Counted from the first letter of the stretch, positions 26,894 through 35,296 are shown. The stretch is DNA of 64,000 nt from Nitrospirota bacterium (GCA_009773185.1 WPIF01000013.1:1-64000), one strand, 5' to 3'. The notes: generated by a model from the letters alone, not told the origin. Program-made: numbers and translations.

Positions 26894-27019
26894 ATGCAGG
26901 ACATAATATTTTCGCTCATTCTCGCTGCGCTCCGAGGTATTTTGCCTCTTTATTTTAATTATATATACTACTGGTGGACTATCGGCAAAATAAAACCGCT
27001 CAAATACCATGCCCTGCGT
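26894..27019 (+). repeat. Dispersed element with self-complementary ends, copy 2
   Basis: Between ispA and dxs. Its core matches copy 1 exactly over 41 nt (26911-26951) and 24 nt (26979-27002), but holds a 27-nt AT-rich stretch where copy 1 has 3 nt. Its ends (ATGCAGGACAT at 26894-26904 against ATGCCCTGCGT near 27009-27019) differ wholly from those of copy 1 yet are again complementary. The last part overlaps the 3' end region next to ispA, whose stop codon is at 27033. Confidence 0.72.
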
Positions 27020-27032
27020 ATTGCTTATAATC

Positions 27033-27920
27033 TTAATTCTTTCTTTTAAGAAAATACCCCGCAATTTCCCTCAATGGCTCTGCCTTGCCTGAAAAATCCT
27101 TAATTGCAAAGATTGCTTCTGATATAAGTCCCCCTGCTTTTCCCCTGGATTGCTCTATGCCGTAGAGGGCAGGATAGGTCATCTTCTTTTTCCTCTCATC
27201 AGAACCGGCAGTCTTGCCGAGTTCTTCCGTGTTCCCTTCAATATCAAGTATATCATCTATGACCTGAAAGGCAAGGCCGATGTTCTCGCCGTATCTTGTA
27301 ATGGCACTCAGCGAGGGCTTAGTGCAGTTTGCAAGGATTGCGCCTGCTCTTAAAGAGCCTGATATTAATGCCCCTGTCTTATGCTTGTGTATAAAGGAAA
27401 GCGTTTCCTTGTCAGGTTCCGCATCCTCTGAAAGAAGGTCCTGCGCCTGCCCGCCGACCATACCATGAATGCCTGATACAAAAGCTATTTCCTTTATCGC
27501 CCTTATCAAGGCCGTGTTTTTTATATTTTTATTAGACAGAGAATTTGACATCATATAAAACGCCTCTGTCAATAACCCGTCTCCTGCAAGTATTGCCATG
27601 CCTTCTCCGAATACCTTGTGGTTTGTAGGCTTCCCTCTTCTGAGGTCGTCATTATCCATGGCAGGAAGGTCGTCATGTATAAGGGAATATGTATGAATGA
27701 GTTCTATGGATGATGCAAATTGGATTATATCTTCAGAATCGCCATCGCATGCCTCATAAGCTGCAAGGCAGAGTACCGGCCTTATCCTTTTCCCGCCTGC
27801 AAAAAGTGAGTAGGCGAGAGATTCGCCGAGTATTGCAGGAGTAGACGGTGAAGAGAAGTATTCTTTAAGGAACGAGTCTACAAGCTCCTTTTTTTCTTTG
27901 AGATATTTCTTTATGTCCAT
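27033..27920 (-). CDS. ispA: Polyprenyl (farnesyl/geranylgeranyl) diphosphate synthase
   Basis: Chain-elongating trans-prenyltransferase, 295 residues. It carries the first Asp-rich motif LIHDDLPAMDNDDLRRG with the GKPTNHK follow-on, the second motif QVIDDILDIEG, and the late GSDERKKKMTYPALYG typical of the IspA/farnesyl type. It supplies prenyl chains made from DXS-derived precursors, which fits the neighbour dxs. It starts three nt after the guaA stop codon. The usual xseB gene upstream of ispA is absent here. Confidence 0.93.
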   Translation of the reverse strand: MDIKKYLKEKKELVDSFLKEYFSSPSTPAILGESLAYSLFAGGKRIRPVLCLAAYEACDGDSEDIIQFASSIELIHTYSLIHDDLPAMDNDDLRRGKPTNHKVFGEGMAILAGDGLLTEAFYMMSNSLSNKNIKNTALIRAIKEIAFVSGIHGMVGGQAQDLLSEDAEPDKETLSFIHKHKTGALISGSLRAGAILANCTKPSLSAITRYGENIGLAFQVIDDILDIEGNTEELGKTAGSDERKKKMTYPALYGIEQSRGKAGGLISEAIFAIKDFSGKAEPLREIAGYFLKRKN

Positions 27921-27923
27921 GGG

Positions 27924-29486
27924 TTATTCCCACTCAATCGTGCCCGGAGGTTTCGAGGTAATGTCGTAGACAACGCGGTTTACGCCTTTGACTTCGTTTA
28001 TTACCCTGTTTGAGATCTTGCCAAGAACGTCATACGGAATCTGTGCCCAGTCAGCAGTCATGCCGTCAACGCTGGTTACAGCCCTTACTGCAATAACATT
28101 ATCGTAGGTCCTTTCGTCTCCCATAACGCCGACACTTTTTACAGGAAGCAGGACTGCGAATACCTGCCAGATTTTATCATAGAGGCCTGCTGCCCTTATC
28201 TCTTCAAGGACTATCACATCTGCCTTTCTCAAAATATCCAGCCTTGTTTTTGTTATGTCGCTTATGCATCTTATTGCAAGGCCCGGGCCCGGGAACGGGT
28301 GACGGTTTATTACCTCATCCGGCATGCCGAGTTCATGGCCCAGTACCCTTACCTCGTCTTTAAACAGTTCCCTTAACGGCTCGATGAGTTTCAGTTTCAT
28401 CTTCTTTAAAAGCCCCCCGACATTATGATGGCTCTTTATTGTTGCTGACGGGCCTTTAAAAGAAACACTCTCTATTACATCCGGATATAATGTCCCCTGT
28501 GCAAGGAAACTTACATTTTTAATCTTCATTGCCTCTTCGTCAAAAACCCTTATGAACTCATTGCCTATTATCTTCCTTTTTTTCTCAGGGTCTGATACGC
28601 CCTTTAGTTTTTTAAGGAACCTCTCTGAGGAATCAACGTATTTTATCTTCATGTGGAAACTTCTCTTCAGCATGCTTTCCACTTTTTTTGCCTCATCATG
28701 CCTCAGGACGCCGTTATCAACAAATATGCATGTGAGTGCATCGCCTATGGCCTCATGGACAAGCACTGCTGTGACAGAGGAATCCACGCCTCCGCTTATT
28801 CCGCATACAACCCTCTGGTTCCCGACTTTTTCCCGTATCTCTTTTTTGGCAGTTTCTATAAAAGACTTCATTGTCCATGCCGGCTTGCTTCCGCATATCC
28901 TGAAAACGAAATTCCTTATTATCTCTCTGCCTTTTTCTGTATGGACTACCTCGGGGTGGAACTGGAGCGCATAGAATTGCCTCTTCCTGTTCGCCATTGC
29001 CGCTACAGGAGAGTTTTCTGTATGCGCTATCGCTGTAAAACTTTCAGGGTATTTTTCTATCCTGTCTCCGTGGCTCATCCAGACAACGGTTTGGCGTTGA
29101 GCGTTCAGCGTTGAGCGTTCAGCGATGCCACTGAATAAGTCTGAATCATCATCAACCAAAAGTTCTGCCCTGCCGTATTCCCTTTTAGCTGCCTTGGCGA
29201 CCTTCCCTCCAAGCATATGCGCCATAAGCTGCATGCCATAGCATATGCCTAATATCGGTACGCCAAGCTCGAATATCTTCATATCAGGTATCGGAGCGTC
29301 TTTGCCATAAACGCTTGAAGGCCCGCCTGAAAGTATTATGCCTTCAGGCCTGAAGTTTCTTATTTTTTCAAGAGATGCATTATAAGGAAATATCTCTGAG
29401 TAGACGTTATTTTCCCTAACGCGCCGCGCAATGAGCTGGGTATACTGTGAGCCAAAGTCCAATACAAGGATTTTATCTTCAAGCAT
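27924..29486 (-). CDS. guaA: GMP synthase (glutamine-hydrolysing)
   Basis: Converts XMP to GMP. The class I glutaminase domain has the nucleophile in [15 protein letters not shown] (about residue 83) and the His/Glu pair in [13 protein letters not shown]. The ATP pyrophosphatase P-loop is [12 protein letters not shown] near 224-235, followed by FVDNGVLR, and the dimer domain ends GTIEWE as usual. 520 residues. A heptamer array adds [12 protein letters not shown] near residue 120-131, in the loop before [14 protein letters not shown] at 29495-29500 (minus strand) ends eight nt before the ATG and no Shine-Dalgarno is seen, suggesting a leaderless message. Confidence 0.97.
   Translation of the reverse strand: MLEDKILVLDFGSQYTQLIARRVRENNVYSEIFPYNASLEKIRNFRPEGIILSGGPSSVYGKDAPIPDMKIFELGVPILGICYGMQLMAHMLGGKVAKAAKREYGRAELLVDDDSDLFSGIAERSTLNAQRQTVVWMSHGDRIEKYPESFTAIAHTENSPVAAMANRKRQFYALQFHPEVVHTEKGREIIRNFVFRICGSKPAWTMKSFIETAKKEIREKVGNQRVVCGISGGVDSSVTAVLVHEAIGDALTCIFVDNGVLRHDEAKKVESMLKRSFHMKIKYVDSSERFLKKLKGVSDPEKKRKIIGNEFIRVFDEEAMKIKNVSFLAQGTLYPDVIESVSFKGPSATIKSHHNVGGLLKKMKLKLIEPLRELFKDEVRVLGHELGMPDEVINRHPFPGPGLAIRCISDITKTRLDILRKADVIVLEEIRAAGLYDKIWQVFAVLLPVKSVGVMGDERTYDNVIAVRAVTSVDGMTADWAQIPYDVLGKISNRVINEVKGVNRVVYDITSKPPGTIEWE
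29094..29128 (-). repeat. Heptamer array inside guaA
   Basis: Units GCGTTGA, GCGTTCA, GCGTTGA, GCGTTCA and GCGATGC on the plus strand; translated in frame on the minus strand between the GAT domain strand and VVWMSHGD. Confidence 0.85.
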
Positions 29487-29564
29487 GGTTAGTAATTATA
29501 AAAGATTAGAGGGTGAAAAGTCTAAGGGAGGCCTTTTGGCATTAAATACCCTTCCTGCTTCAGC

Positions 29565-29659
29565 AGTTTTTGGGGGCAGATATATAATGTTTTTGTTGAA
29601 ATGAAGGGGGGCATGAAGGTAGCGTATTTTTACTGAAAGGAGATATGTTTTTTGTCAGG
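29565..29659 (+). repeat. Repeats A and B on the left of the RelE module
   Basis: Segment A (29565-29607) resembles 30438-30482, sharing a GGGGGCAG box and GAAATGAAGG. Segment B (29635-29659) resembles 30321-30345, sharing AAGGAGATAT and a following T-rich run. Both partner copies lie on the other side of the toxin-antitoxin pair, in the same orientation. Confidence 0.5.
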
Positions 29660-29661
29660 CG

Positions 29662-29973
29662 CTATCCTTCCAGGATCTGCATATCAAGCAGCCTTGCCCC
29701 ATGTATAATTCGCATTATAATTACCCGTGACCCGTCTATCCTGAAGATAGTTCTGTAATTGCCATAAATTAGGTGACGATACTTTTCGCTCAATTCGTGC
29801 GCTTCAGGTATAACAGCACAGCGCATGGGGGAGGTCTCGAGTGTTTCTATCTGGCGTTCGATTTCATCAATCAATTGGATAGCTGCTGCCTTACTGTCTG
29901 CAGAAATATAGTCAAAGATATCCTTAATGTCGGCCTCGGCTGACCGTGTAATCTCAACTTTATGCCTTAGCAC
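29662..29973 (-). CDS. RelE/ParE-family toxin
   Basis: A 103-residue type II toxin of the RelE/ParE superfamily. It has the family's start EITRSAEADIKDIFDYIS, the central ETSPMRCAVIPEAHELSEKYRHLIYGNYRTIFRID, and the final VIIMRIIHGARLLD where catalytic basic residues usually lie. A RelE member cuts mRNA on the ribosome, a ParE member poisons gyrase; sequence alone does not decide. GTG start overlapping the antitoxin gene by 14 nt. Confidence 0.82.
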   Translation of the reverse strand: MLRHKVEITRSAEADIKDIFDYISADSKAAAIQLIDEIERQIETLETSPMRCAVIPEAHELSEKYRHLIYGNYRTIFRIDGSRVIIMRIIHGARLLDMQILEG

Positions 29974-30238
29974 TTCGCCTAAGCTCCTTTAAAAATTCCC
30001 GCGCAGGCCTGGTGCGCCTTTCCCTGACGTCAGTTTCAGCCACCGCTATCAGGGCGCTCATGTTCAGCGCCTTGAGTTTTTTCTCGAAGACCCCGACATC
30101 AATCAGCACGGCATCAGGTTTGCCGTTGACCGTGACAATTATCGGCCTGCCCGTGCGGTGAAGCTGCTTAAAGATATCGCCTGTTTTTTTCTTTAAATCA
30201 GAGACCGTCTTAATATCCTCGGTAATGCTTACAGACAT
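29960..30238 (-). CDS. Phd/YefM-type antitoxin
   Basis: A 92-residue antitoxin: TEDIKTVSDLKKKTGDIFKQLHRTGRPIIVTVNGKPDAVLIDVGVFEK is the Phd/YefM fold, which binds the operator as a dimer, and a C-terminal Arg-rich tail (VRERRTRPAREFLKELRRS) probably wraps the toxin. It is the first gene of the module on the minus strand, the usual order. Confidence 0.85.
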   Translation of the reverse strand: MSVSITEDIKTVSDLKKKTGDIFKQLHRTGRPIIVTVNGKPDAVLIDVGVFEKKLKALNMSALIAVAETDVRERRTRPAREFLKELRRSAKA

Positions 30239-30748
30239 CTCTTATCACATCCTTTCTGATACTAAATTTGATATGAAATATAATACCATAATTAACGAAA
30301 AGATGGGAGCTGATTTTTTTGGAAGGAGATATTATTTTTGTAGGGTGCGCTTAAAGGTCAACCCATAAGAGCATTATCGGATAACAGAAGTTGCTGCGAT
30401 AGTGATAGCCAGGACGGATGCCATTGCCTGCACCGGAAGTTTTTTTGGGGGGCAGCTATGCAATGTTTTGTCGAAATGAAGGACAGGCACGCAGGCTGTT
30501 TATTTTTTTGCAGAGGCCGGCGTAGACTCGATTTATTTTATTATTTGTTTACTTTGAAAATTGCACCCGCAAGGCAACAGTTATAGAAAGTCGGATTGAT
30601 TGTGGAGTACGTGGAGAAATATGCATCGTATGTCCATCAAACTCAAGTACTATTGCCCTGTCTATTTCTTATTGACCAGACAAAAGTCAAATGTAAAGAC
30701 CTGACCCTCACTTCCTCCCACTATCCCGCACCTGGACATCCGAAGAGT
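30239..30748. other. 510-bp gene-poor stretch
   Basis: No convincing gene. It holds the promoter region of the Phd-type antitoxin (minus TATTAT near 30280), repeat B (30321-30345), repeat A (30438-30482), and at about 30687-30706 a REP-like sequence related to 49951-49970. A frame at 30596-30805 lacks signals and protein-like composition. Confidence 0.5.
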
Positions 30749-31705
30749 TTATCGCCCGGTGCAGGTCTTATATCCTTTCGAAAGACGTTCGAGTATTTCC
30801 CGTAAGAGCAACTCTCCGACAGACTGCCGCTTTCCGCGCTTCAATTTATTCCAAACATTCAACATCCCAATCAAAGCTTTTGTTTTTAGCGAAACTATTT
30901 GGATCTCCGGAATACGTAAACCGGTATCTTTTAAGACCACCGAAGAAAGGTAATCAATATCATTTAGTTTTTCGCTATTTTCCTCAAATAATTGCCACCA
31001 GGTGTTCCATGTCAGAACAGCCTTATCCAGAATGCTCTGGGCCTCGTCCCCGTAGATATAGCCGAAATGCGACAGGCAGACGCTGTCATAGTCGATTTTG
31101 CTGAGCTTTTCGATAGAAGCAATAAATGCAGCTGGATTGCAGGAAGGCGGCATGAACGCGGGCAAAAAGACATGATCATGGATGTTGTCCCCAATTGCGT
31201 CTCCCAGAAACAGGTTTTTATTTTTCTCATCCAGAATCGCGATATGATCGTCGCAATGTCCCGGAACCTCATATATCCGGAGAGTCGTGCCGCCGAGATC
31301 AACCGTGTCTCCCTCCTTTAGCGGGATTATTGCTTCGATTTTTTCAAGCGGTCCCTGATTAAAGACTTTATTGTAAAATGGATCGTCAAGCAAACGAATC
31401 GTCTTCTCAGAAGCCATAACCTGGATTTGCTTCTGCTCCCGCGCTGCCTGCTTTATTAAATAGGGAATGCCCTGGACATGATCGTAGTGGGCATGAGTAG
31501 CTATTATGATATCGAGGGGGAATGAATTAAGCTCTCTCAGGGTCCTCACGAGCCGAGGGGCTTCAGAGCGAGTACCTCCGTCGATAAGGCATTTCTTCTC
31601 GCCCTCCATCAAATAAACAGCGGCGGCACCGGCAATGCCGTCCATCCCTGTGTCGATCAATATCGTGTTTCCATTTATTCTTCCCGGCTGCCTGATTGAA
31701 GCCAT
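30749..31705 (-). CDS. Metallo-beta-lactamase fold hydrolase
   Basis: A 318-residue hydrolase of unknown substrate. Zinc-binding motif THAHYDH near residues 70-76, further ligands in VPGHCDDHIAI, LFLGDAIGD and the LSHFGYIYGDEA His near 212. N-terminal strands read TILIDTGMDG ... AVYLMEGEKKCLIDGGTR as in glyoxalase II-like proteins. The C-terminal 90 residues are helical. GGGGGGAG lies six nt before the ATG. It stands alone between a toxin module and an HExxH protein. Confidence 0.85.
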   Translation of the reverse strand: MASIRQPGRINGNTILIDTGMDGIAGAAAVYLMEGEKKCLIDGGTRSEAPRLVRTLRELNSFPLDIIIATHAHYDHVQGIPYLIKQAAREQKQIQVMASEKTIRLLDDPFYNKVFNQGPLEKIEAIIPLKEGDTVDLGGTTLRIYEVPGHCDDHIAILDEKNKNLFLGDAIGDNIHDHVFLPAFMPPSCNPAAFIASIEKLSKIDYDSVCLSHFGYIYGDEAQSILDKAVLTWNTWWQLFEENSEKLNDIDYLSSVVLKDTGLRIPEIQIVSLKTKALIGMLNVWNKLKRGKRQSVGELLLREILERLSKGYKTCTGR

Positions 31706-31825
31706 GCTGCTCCCCCCTGATTCGTAAAGTTTACAGCTAATGCGGCGCTAACCCGTTCATCGGGTTGAGGGACTGGTTGGAGCCCATGTCCCGTGTCGCA
31801 AGTTGCTTAATTTTGGTATCTATAG

Positions 31826-32587
31826 TCATTTATTTGGAAAGCAAAAAATTGGCCACTTCTCAGCCGGAATTCCAAAGTGTGTATCTAAGATTCTTAAAAC
31901 CGCACAGTATTGCGCTATAAAGCTTTGCGGGTCCTTTGTTCCCGCAAGTTCTTTAACGATAAGAAACACGCTATCTGCAATGTTCTTTACATCTGGCGCT
32001 TTTTTTGAATAAGCCTTGTGTAAGCTCTCCAACCAGTAAGGATCATCTGCCTCTACTTCGTATTTGATGTAGTTCAGTACTAATAATAACTTTTCTTGTG
32101 TAGATTCGTTTCCTAAGTTGGGCAATTGTTCCCTAATGAAACGATTTAACCTTTCATTTCCTGTTTTGTAGAGGTCAATCTGATACTTATCTTTTATCAA
32201 GGGGTAAAAAACTGCATGTTCCATAAAATCACGTAAAGGCGAAAAAAAGGTATCCCAACTCGCCTGTCTATCCGGATCACTACTTTTATTTTCTGAAGGC
32301 AGGCCATGAAATAGCAACCACAGGTGGCCCAGTTCATGAGCAATATTATCCTGCTCTTTAATGCCTATTATATCTATACGCTTTATGAAAATAATGTATC
32401 GATCCAGGAACGGATTAAAACATGCGTCCATTTCCGCTGGAAAAGGCATACCCTTAATAGCCTTGAATTCTTGTTCATCACCAAACATAAGCGGACGCGG
32501 ATCGTTAGCCGCTGACAGAATATCATTTAAAAGGCTCTGTAAGTTTGAAGTGCTCTGTGCCCTAATCTCGTCAACAGTTCTTAACAT
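31826..32587 (-). CDS. HExxH-motif protein of unknown family
   Basis: A 253-residue soluble protein with a zincin-like HELGHLW near residues 84-90, preceded by a strand (YIIFIKRIDIIG) as in metallopeptidases. A candidate third ligand is His/Glu in FMEHAVFYPLI about 35 residues later. The rest is helical. I do not recognise the family; a peptidase-like activity is inferred from the motif only. No obvious Shine-Dalgarno, and no operon partner apart from a doubtful small frame upstream. Confidence 0.65.
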   Translation of the reverse strand: MLRTVDEIRAQSTSNLQSLLNDILSAANDPRPLMFGDEQEFKAIKGMPFPAEMDACFNPFLDRYIIFIKRIDIIGIKEQDNIAHELGHLWLLFHGLPSENKSSDPDRQASWDTFFSPLRDFMEHAVFYPLIKDKYQIDLYKTGNERLNRFIREQLPNLGNESTQEKLLLVLNYIKYEVEADDPYWLESLHKAYSKKAPDVKNIADSVFLIVKELAGTKDPQSFIAQYCAVLRILDTHFGIPAEKWPIFCFPNK

Positions 32588-32605
32588 TGTGCACCCATCA
32601 TCACG

Positions 32606-32791
32606 TCATACCAACGAGCTATTAGATAGTTTCTCGATAACATCGGAATTCCCATGTAACACCAAGGGAAACATAAAACCTGCCCTGATGTAACTTCCTA
32701 AGTTCATTATATTTATCGGGTTGAATAACATTCCGTTTGTCATGTTATCCAGTTTTCTGGTTAACATGCTCTGTTCAACATACCGGAACAT
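32606..32791 (-). CDS. Doubtful 61-residue reading frame
   Basis: Open for 61 residues (ends SNSSLV) just upstream of the HExxH gene and on the same strand, with an 18-nt gap. There is no Shine-Dalgarno and no recognisable domain; the composition is not clearly protein-like. Listed because the 340-bp stretch between the HExxH gene and the WYL remnant is otherwise empty. Confidence 0.25.
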   Translation of the reverse strand: MFRYVEQSMLTRKLDNMTNGMLFNPINIMNLGSYIRAGFMFPLVLHGNSDVIEKLSNSSLV

Positions 32792-32910
32792 ATTTTAACG
32801 CAGTATAACAAGACAGCTTGGAAGTAGGCAAGGCGCAGAAGTGAGGCGTTTATACCGTCTTTCTCCACATAGCCCACAATTATGAAGTTTTCGAAATTTG
32901 AGAATTCCTT

Positions 32911-32930
32911 TGCCAGCATCATGACAGTTT
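32911..32930. repeat. TGCCAGC palindrome, copy 1
   Basis: TGCCAGCATCATGACAGTTT, overlapping the end of the WYL reading frame. Copies 2 (33938-33957) and 3 (35183-35202) differ at two to four positions. Confidence 0.55.
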
Positions 32931-33857
32931 AGGCTAGCTTTTTCATGGCGTCTTTCAATTCTCTTTTGCTTTCTTCTTTAAGTTCCGTTGGTTCAACCAC
33001 TTCAACATTCGGTATCCAATGATATATCCACTGCTTTATTCCTTCAATACCGTTAACCTTGAATCTCAACTCAACTCTGCCGTCTTTAAGCTCTTTTTCT
33101 TTCTGGCTCTGACGCCACTTCTTCTAAGAACCCGCTCCTTGACCTCTTCATCAAAAATTAAAACTACCTCTACTGGTTCGCCGTCAAGCCAAGTTCCAAA
33201 AGACGCAGAAAGTTCATCTTCAGGCAGGACTTTTTTAGGAAGGAAATGTTCATTAAGAACCTTAAGCGAAGTTATCCTGTCGAGGGCAAAGGTTCTCAGC
33301 GCCTTATCTGTATGGCAATAACCCCTCAAATACCAAAAGCCTTCATTGAAGAAAAGATAGCAGGGGTCTACTTTCCGCTGGCTTTTTGCCTTTGAATGAA
33401 GGGCATTGTATTTAATCTCAACTTTTTGGAAGTTTGTTATCGCCCCATGAATAATCCCGAGATATTTTTCAGTTTCAGGCGGCAGGGCTGTGCCTGATAA
33501 AATAATATGCTTTGGCAGGGATGCAGATTTTGTTGAGATTTTATCTTCAATCCTTTTAAGGCTCTGTTCCATGCCTGCCCCAAAGTTTCCGAGAAGTTTT
33601 TTTGCTAGCGCAAAGGCAGGAGTTTCCTCTATAGAAAGATTTGGCTTTCTGAGGCTGTATCCTTCGCTGAAAGCATAACTGTTTTTCTTTCTCTCATAAA
33701 TAATTGGATATCCTGCCACCTGAAGTGTCTGGATATATCTGAATGTGGTTCTCTGGCTTATTTCGAGGTCATCCATCAATGAATTGACTGTAACCGGCTC
33801 CCTGCCATCAAGTTTTCTGAGAATTGTTATTAATGAGTCGAATTTGTAGATTTGCAC
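32929..33857 (-). pseudogene. WYL-domain transcriptional regulator, frameshifted near its C-terminus
   Basis: An HTH-WYL regulator. Residues 1-60 form the winged HTH (TVNSLMDDLEISQRTTFRYIQTLQVAGYPI); the WYL domain includes PCYLFFNEGFWYLRGYCHTDKALRTFALDRI. The intact frame stops at 33066 after 263 residues, with a nonsense-like end (RRSGVRARKKKSLKTAELS). One frame over, from about 33105 to 32929, the expected WYL C-terminus continues (ELKDGRVELRFKVNG, then KQWIYHWIPNVEVVEP). So one nucleotide has been gained or lost near a GAAAGAAAAAG tract at about 33095-33110. It could be a real inactivation, a sequencing error in an A-rich tract, or slippage. Confidence 0.75.
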
Positions 33858-33868
33858 CTCACTAAATC

Positions 33869-33914
33869 AGATTGCCACGTCGTCCCGATTTTGTCGGGAC
33901 TCCTCGCAATGACA
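33869..33914. repeat. Dispersed REP-like element
   Basis: A stretch containing ATTGCCACG at one end and CGCAATGACA at the other, with an inner stem GTCCCGA/TCGGGAC (33882-33900). This type of sequence is dispersed in many environmental bacterial genomes. Here it lies between the WYL remnant and the DUF4143 ATPase gene. Confidence 0.6.
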
Positions 33915-33937
33915 TACTAACTGTATCATACCATCCC

Positions 33938-33957
33938 TGCCAGCATCATGGCAGTAA
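33938..33957. repeat. TGCCAGC palindrome, copy 2
   Basis: TGCCAGCATCATGGCAGTAA: a small hairpin (TGCCA/TGGCA) in the divergent gap between the WYL remnant and the ATPase gene. Confidence 0.55.
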
Positions 33958-33993
33958 ATTTGCATTAATTTATGGATTGTCATTCCATATATT

Positions 33994-34022
33994 TTGACAA
34001 ATTTGTGGAGTTATGCTAACCT
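33994..34022 (+). promoter_or_regulatory. Promoter of the DUF4143 ATPase gene (leaderless type)
   Basis: TTGACA at 33994-33999, a 17-nt spacer, and TAACCT at 34017-34022 with a TG at 34014-34015 (extended -10). The ATG is at 34031, eight nt after the -10 box, so the predicted transcript starts at or next to the start codon. Confidence 0.6.
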
Positions 34023-34030
34023 AAGCCAGA

Positions 34031-35155
34031 ATGATTAAACGTGCTTATAACCTTGGAGACTTGGTTCAGCCTAATAAAGTGCTTGTTATTTATGGGCCGA
34101 GGAGGGTTGGCAAAACCACGCTCTTAAATACCTACCTTTCAGGAATTAAAGCAAAGTACAAGCTTGATTCCGGAGATAATATAAGAGTCCAGCAGGCTTT
34201 AAGCTCCCAGGACTTTAACAACATAACTGAATATGCGTCAGGATATGACCTGATAGCAATTGATGAAGCACAGCAGGTTCCTAATATCGGCATGGGACTA
34301 AAAATTATTGTTGATCAGATTCCCAACATTAAGGTAATTGCAACCGGTTCTTCATCGTTTGATCTTGCCGGTGCCGTAGGCGAGCCGCTAACAGGCAGAA
34401 AGACAACGATTACTCTTTATCCTATTGCCCAGATGGAACTTATTTCCAAGTATAACAGACATGAATTAAAGGAAAAACTTGAAGAGTTTCTCGTCTTCGG
34501 CTCTTATCCTGAAGCTGTCACCGCGAAAAGCCGCAAGGATAAGATTACCATTCTTGAAGAGCTCGTCAGTTCTTATTTGCTTAAAGATGTTCTTGCCCTT
34601 GACAGGGTAAAGAGCTCAAAGGTTCTTCTCGATTTGCTGAAACTTATCGCCTTTCAGACAGGCAGTGAAGTCTCGCTAAATGAATTAGCCACACAGCTAA
34701 AGCTTGATGTTAAGACCATAGGCAGATATCTGGATATTTTTGAAAAGGCATTTATTATTAAACGCATAGGCGGATTCAGCAGAAATTTGCGCAAAGAAAT
34801 CGTAAGCAAGGCAAAATATTATTTTCTGGATAATGGCGTCAGGAATGCCGTCATCTCTCAGTTTAACCCTCTTGACAGCAGAAACGATATAGGTATTTTA
34901 TGGGAAAACTTCATGGTAACAGAGCGGATTAAAAAATGCGCTTATCAAAATATTTACGGATCATTCTACTTCTGGCGCACATACGACAGACAGGAAGTGG
35001 ATATGGTTGAAGAACGCGAAGGGAAACTTTACGGATATGAATTCAGGTGGTCAGCCAAAGATAAAATGAAGGCACCCAAGGACTGGCAGAAAACATATGC
35101 TAATGCGGAACTTAAGCTGATTAACAGAGAGAACTATCTGGATTTTATACTGTAA
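34031..35155 (+). CDS. AAA+ ATPase with DUF4143 domain
   Basis: A 374-residue P-loop ATPase of the AAA_14/DUF4143 family. Walker A GPRRVGKTT near residues 22-30, Walker B LIAIDEAQQ near 76-84, sensor ATGSSSFDL near 107-115. The C-terminal DUF4143 part holds a winged-helix-like ELATQLKLDVKTIGRYL and the restriction-nuclease-like strand pair FYFWRTYDRQEVDMV...YGYEFRW. Such proteins are common and of unknown function; some views link them to mobile or toxin-antitoxin contexts. It diverges from the WYL remnant. Confidence 0.85.
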   Translation: MIKRAYNLGDLVQPNKVLVIYGPRRVGKTTLLNTYLSGIKAKYKLDSGDNIRVQQALSSQDFNNITEYASGYDLIAIDEAQQVPNIGMGLKIIVDQIPNIKVIATGSSSFDLAGAVGEPLTGRKTTITLYPIAQMELISKYNRHELKEKLEEFLVFGSYPEAVTAKSRKDKITILEELVSSYLLKDVLALDRVKSSKVLLDLLKLIAFQTGSEVSLNELATQLKLDVKTIGRYLDIFEKAFIIKRIGGFSRNLRKEIVSKAKYYFLDNGVRNAVISQFNPLDSRNDIGILWENFMVTERIKKCAYQNIYGSFYFWRTYDRQEVDMVEEREGKLYGYEFRWSAKDKMKAPKDWQKTYANAELKLINRENYLDFIL

Positions 35156-35182
35156 TTTTTTGTTTCACCTGTCAGCCTCCCC

Positions 35183-35202
35183 TGCCAGCCTTATGGCAGT
35201 TT
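35183..35202. repeat. TGCCAGC palindrome, copy 3
   Basis: TGCCAGCCTTATGGCAGTTT, 27 nt after the ATPase stop codon. With copies 1 and 2 it brackets both the WYL and ATPase genes. Confidence 0.55.
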
Positions 35203-35241
35203 GAAGATATAGTCTTTTTAGTGCTTTTAAAGATATCCCTC

Positions 35242-35295
35242 TTGACAACATGGCCAGCTAGTGATAAAGTAACACTAATCTACAAAAAGTAACAC
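35242..35295 (+). promoter_or_regulatory. nikR promoter with repeated GTAACAC half-sites
   Basis: TTGACA (35242-35247), 17-nt spacer, TAAAGT (35265-35270). AAAGTAACAC occurs at 35266-35275, over the -10 box, and again at 35286-35295, just before the nikR ATG. The two GTAACAC boxes are in direct orientation with 13 nt between them. An outer palindrome TAGTG...CACTA spans 35259-35277. GTAACAC matches, as I recall it, the half-site reported for NikR in deltaproteobacteria, so nikR autoregulation of the metal-transport operon is likely. Confidence 0.65.
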
Positions 35296-35296
35296 G

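Noticed and set aside
26873-27064. Small frame at the XseB position between ispA and dxs
   Set aside because: It reads through the dispersed repeat element and has no XseB motif.
30596-30805. 69-residue frame on the plus strand
   Set aside because: Crosses a REP-like sequence and the 3' end of the metallo-hydrolase gene; no start signal and no protein-like pattern.
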